A stretch of DNA of 64,000 bases, from positions 1 through 64,000 of the forward strand of contig JAIRVB010000039.1 of assembly GCA_031254105.1 (NCBI GenBank), read 5' to 3'. This stretch comes from Chitinispirillales bacterium (GTDB lineage: Bacteria > Fibrobacterota > Chitinivibrionia > Chitinivibrionales > Chitinispirillaceae). Within the stretch, counting starts at the first letter, position 1, and the number at the start of each line of letters is the position of its first letter. Shown piece after piece: positions 61,570 through 64,000 of this stretch. The translations under genes were made by a program, and so were the position numbers. Under the pieces are notes generated by a model. It was not told the DNA's origin. It did not search any database and worked only from the letters and a program-made list of their open reading frames with translations.

Positions 61570-61773
61570 GTGGCTAATATGAGAGTAGTGGTGGATGAGT
61601 GTTGCAGCGGCTGCAGGCTATGCGCAAGCATCTGCCCGGATGCTTTTGATATGGGAGAAAACGGAAAAGCGTTGCCGCGCCACAAGGCAATTCCAACGTG
61701 GCTTGAACACGCGTACGAAATAGCGGCGCAAAGCTGTCCGGATAAGGCAATAAAGATTTTTTGTCAGGTTTAG
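61570..61773 (+). CDS. Single [4Fe-4S] ferredoxin
   Basis: A 67-residue electron carrier. The pattern CSGCRLCASICPDAF has three cluster Cys (C-x2-C-x2-C) and a fourth Cys, and the last ligand is in AQSCPDKAI near residue 58. This matches Thermotoga-type single-cluster ferredoxins, in which the extra Cys pair can form a disulfide. The start is GTG 61570 with CGGGG eight bases upstream; ATG 61579 is an alternative. Partners are unknown. It sits alone between divergent and convergent genes. Confidence 0.92.
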   Translation: MANMRVVVDECCSGCRLCASICPDAFDMGENGKALPRHKAIPTWLEHAYEIAAQSCPDKAIKIFCQV

Positions 61774-61800
61774 TTGTGACCATCAGTATGCGTGGTAAGC

Positions 61801-61819
61801 GGGCGGCAGGTTGCCGCCC
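61801..61819. terminator. Bidirectional hairpin between ferredoxin and HTH genes
   Basis: A perfect 8-bp stem, GGGCGGCA-GGT-TGCCGCCC, extended by GCGT/ACGC at the outer ends. On the plus strand T-rich sequence (GGATTATTTTTTC) follows after 12 bases. It serves the convergent ferredoxin and HTH genes. Confidence 0.65.
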
Positions 61820-61832
61820 TACGCAATAAGGA

Positions 61833-62129
61833 TTATTTTTTCTTTTTAGAGGTTTTCTTAGGAGCGGCAGTTTCCTTTATGACGCGGTAAGTCTGAGGTA
61901 TGGAGATATCATATTTCTTTGCGATTACCGCAATACTCTTACCTGCGTCACGCATTTCTACTATCTCCCGGTTACGTTCAGGATTTGAAGCGGTGCGTGA
62001 TTCGATTCCATACTTTTTACGAAGCTGATGAATTGCCTGACGTGTAATACCGAATTCTTCGCCTATACGCGCGTCTGTGCCAAATTTCTTTTGGAGGCGG
62101 ATAAGTTCCTGCTTGCTGATCTTTGCCAT
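61833..62129 (-). CDS. Small helix-turn-helix DNA-binding protein
   Basis: A 98-residue protein from ATG 62129 (AAAGGAG ten bases upstream; the frame is open to 62150). It has two helix-turn-helix units: ARIGEEFGITRQAIHQLRKK (about 18-37) and SIAVIAKKYDISIPQTYRVI (about 67-86), joined by a Glu/Arg-rich linker, and ends in a lysine tail (PKKTSKKKK). It is similar in layout to MerR-less resolvase-like or Trp-repressor-type HTH proteins. Likely a nucleoid-associated or transcriptional regulator; target unknown. Confidence 0.8.
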   Translation of the reverse strand: MAKISKQELIRLQKKFGTDARIGEEFGITRQAIHQLRKKYGIESRTASNPERNREIVEMRDAGKSIAVIAKKYDISIPQTYRVIKETAAPKKTSKKKK

Positions 62130-62150
62130 TATAGATGGCTCCTTTCTCAT

Positions 62151-62469
62151 ATGTTTATGTGACGTTTCGCACTTGTATTGTGTGCATATTTACGATAGTT
62201 ATAATATAAATTAACATTTACCGTAACAAAAAGCAACAATAAATTAATAAATCAGTTCACAGTTACGATTGACATAAATATATAATAAATAATTTCAACA
62301 GGTAGTGTAGTCGTAGATCAGGTGTCAATGCTGCGGCTATGATTTGGTATTCAAATTGCGCCATAATTGCTGTTAGTTATTGGTTGATCCATTACTCACT
62401 TAGTTATATTTATCTATTTGCGCTCTTGTCTGCAAGGCAGGTACGCTAAACCTGAACTGAGCAAAGTTA
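62151..62469. other. Intergenic region, no gene seen
   Basis: The 319-bp AT-rich gap between divergent genes (HTH on minus, hydrolase on plus) shows no coding frame, repeat or hairpin that I can support. It must include both promoters. Confidence 0.4.
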
Positions 62470-63435
62470 ATGGCTAAGTATCTCTCTATACATTTGTTAT
62501 GTCTGATTCTCCTGTTTTGTCCCGGCAGTTTATGGAGCAGAGGGCAGACAATCGCCCCTGCTGAAACTGATCCGTCAATAAGCCGCGCTTTGGAAGATCA
62601 CTATGTGACTGTAAACCCCTGGGTTATGCAGCGCGATGTGCTCTTTCTATTCTTTCCCGGCACAAAATCACGTGCGACAAATTACACGTTCCTTTGCGAG
62701 GCTGCCGCGGATCAGGGATTTCACGCAATCAGCCTGCAATATATGAATGATATATCTGTAAATTTTACATGTTCAAAATACCGTAATCTCGACTGCTATG
62801 AAAACATGCGGCAGGAGATACTGTTTGGGTCCGATTTTTCACAGCATTTAAATGTAAACCGTTCAAACAGTGCCGAAAACAGACTTGTCAAGCTTCTGCG
62901 CTACCTCTCAGAGCAGTATCCGCTTGATGGATGGGAACAGTATCTTACCTCAGGGGGGGTGCCCCGCTGGTCTAAAATTTTAGTCGCCGGGCATTCACAG
63001 GGCGGAGGACACGCCGCGCTGCTCGGAAAATACTACAGTACAGCGGGTGTGATTATGCTCGCGTCAATGGATTACAGTTTTAACCGCGACAACGCCGGCT
63101 CATGGATACATCAGGAGGGCAACACCGCTATTGAGAAATATTTTGCAGCCGCGCATATGGAAGACCGCACAATGCCTATCGCCGTAATGCGGCGATTCTG
63201 GAACTCAATGGGGTTCAGAAGGCTTGCCCCAATAATAAATATTGATCACGCAGGTTTTCCATATGGAAACTCCCATACCCTAATTACCTCAATAAAACCA
63301 TCAAATGTCGATAAGGATAAATCAAACTACCACAACGCCCTTTGTATGGACGCTGATACGCCCCTGTCAAAAGAGGGGAAGCCGTTGCTATTGCCGCTTT
63401 GGAATTATTTGTTAAACGCACCTTTTGATAAATAG
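62470..63435 (+). CDS. Exported alpha/beta-hydrolase-like protein
   Basis: A 321-residue exported protein with signal peptide MAKYLSIHLLCLILLFCPGS (cut near WSRGQ). The nucleophile elbow is VAGHSQGGGHAALLGKYY (G-x-S-x-G, Ser near residue 179), after LFLFFPGTKSRATNYTFL (oxyanion strand) and GFHAISLQYMND. A possible catalytic Asp/His pair is in NIDHAGFPYGNSHTLI. The pattern suits an esterase or lipase acting outside the cell. It is not a clear member of a named carbohydrate esterase family. The start ATG has GAGCAAAG eight bases upstream. Confidence 0.75.
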   Translation: MAKYLSIHLLCLILLFCPGSLWSRGQTIAPAETDPSISRALEDHYVTVNPWVMQRDVLFLFFPGTKSRATNYTFLCEAAADQGFHAISLQYMNDISVNFTCSKYRNLDCYENMRQEILFGSDFSQHLNVNRSNSAENRLVKLLRYLSEQYPLDGWEQYLTSGGVPRWSKILVAGHSQGGGHAALLGKYYSTAGVIMLASMDYSFNRDNAGSWIHQEGNTAIEKYFAAAHMEDRTMPIAVMRRFWNSMGFRRLAPIINIDHAGFPYGNSHTLITSIKPSNVDKDKSNYHNALCMDADTPLSKEGKPLLLPLWNYLLNAPFDK

Positions 63436-63582
63436 CTTTAGTTGACTGCTTGACACCTAATTCCAAACAATCCAGGATATGACGAGAAGTGCTCAGATAA
63501 GGATGTTTTGCAATTTGGAGATAATATGATTGCTATACCAACTGCCAGTTTATGGAGAAAATGAGGGGGAAATCATTGATTA

Positions 63583-64000
63583 TTATTTACTTATGTCATG
63601 CTTCTTCATGTAATCCTCAAATAGAAAAAAACCAAGTCTTGCCTGTAAGGATGTACTTTGTTTCTCAGCTTCGGCACGCGTCATCAAAACAGTGGAGATA
63701 TGTTCGTTTTCGCTTGCGCAGCCTGTTTTACGGTTAGTAAATGATTGGAACTGAGCGTCATCAACCTCAATAATACACCCGAAGTAAAATACAGCTTCAT
63801 CGCTTGCTCCGGCGCTGCTGTAGAGCTTGGTTTCACAAAGAGGGAAGAGGTCGCCCTCTTTTACGGCCAGACCTGTTTCCTCATCCATCTCCCGAACAGC
63901 TGTACCTGCCGCGTCGCTGTTTTGATCCAGCATTCCGGCGGGAAACTCAAGACTCATCTGTCCATTGCCGATACGCCTCTGACGCACCATGAGGAAGCGT
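63583..64000 (-). CDS. NUDIX hydrolase, 5' end outside the window
   Basis: The frame continues beyond the right edge: upstream of ATG 63990 the codons read RFL, making RFLMVRQRRIGNGQMSLEFP, so the start is probably outside. The NUDIX box is PAGMLDQNSDAAGTAVREMD then EETGL; the REMDEETG core is intact, although the usual Glu six residues after the first Gly is Ser. LCETKLYSSAGASDEAVFYF and the following acidic strand are typical of ADP-ribose pyrophosphatase-like NUDIX enzymes, which hydrolyse nucleoside diphosphate derivatives. The C-terminus (LGFFLFEDYMKKHDISK) is complete at 63583. Substrate unknown. Confidence 0.85.
   Translation of the reverse strand, partial: RFLMVRQRRIGNGQMSLEFPAGMLDQNSDAAGTAVREMDEETGLAVKEGDLFPLCETKLYSSAGASDEAVFYFGCIIEVDDAQFQSFTNRKTGCASENEHISTVLMTRAEAEKQSTSLQARLGFFLFEDYMKKHDISK

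Overview
The window looks like part of a chromosome from an uncultured member of the Fibrobacterota, or a close relative in the FCB group. The main reasons are two proteins ending in a FISUMP domain (Fibrobacter succinogenes major paralogous domain), large secreted modular proteins that share a type IX-secretion-like C-terminal domain, and a GldA/GldF/GldG-type ABC transporter. This placement is an inference from protein families; the window has no rRNA or other phylogenetic marker apart from glnS and rtcB.

Layout. 1-2.4 kb is an AT-rich, decayed accessory stretch: the tail of a cyclophilin-like gene, a methyltransferase framed by a 106-bp direct repeat, and broken nucleotidyltransferase and RhuM genes. 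2.6-8.6 kb holds glnS, a type IIG restriction-methylation enzyme and a suhB-like phosphatase. 8.7-17.3 kb has two divergent giant secreted proteins (a beta-helix/discoidin protein and a BspA-type LRR/InlB-repeat protein). 17.7-22.9 kb is a trehalose/alpha-glucan pair (treS-maltokinase fusion, treZ). 23.5-27.5 kb has a FISUMP protein and a secreted glycoside hydrolase. 27.6-36.4 kb is a type I restriction-modification island (hsdR, DUF1016, rhuM, hsdS, hsdM on the minus strand). Its hsdS 3' part and hsdM 5' part have been replaced by plus-strand DNA carrying two integron attC sites and their cassette genes. A tRNA-Leu(CAA) lies beside this island. 37.3-39.4 kb holds a long CT microsatellite, then a FISUMP protein whose 3' end looks like the variable region of a diversity-generating retroelement, with hairpins behind it. 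40-47 kb carries CotH, the gliding-type ABC operon and a histone H1-like protein. 48.7-64 kb is mainly ordinary metabolism and envelope genes (sppA, an MltD-like transglycosylase, rtcB, a diguanylate cyclase, a porin-like barrel, an FAD oxidoreductase, csaB, ferredoxin, an HTH protein, an esterase-like protein, NUDIX), mixed with transposase remnants.

The two most notable signals are (1) the attC pair, a cluster of attC sites with no integrase gene in view, whose core-site sequences are swapped as cassette recombination predicts, and which carries a PLD-type nuclease gene and a Sel1-repeat gene inside a defence locus; and (2) the probable orphan DGR target gene at 37.8-39.1 kb, followed by a truncated reading frame and a MITE-like repeat end. 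No reverse transcriptase and no integron integrase are present in the window, so both are partial systems whose enzymes would have to be elsewhere.

A recurrent theme is gene decay by internal deletion: RhuM (1.9 kb), DUF1016 (33 kb) and an AAA/DUF4143 ATPase (47-48 kb) each keep N- and C-terminal ends but have lost the middle.
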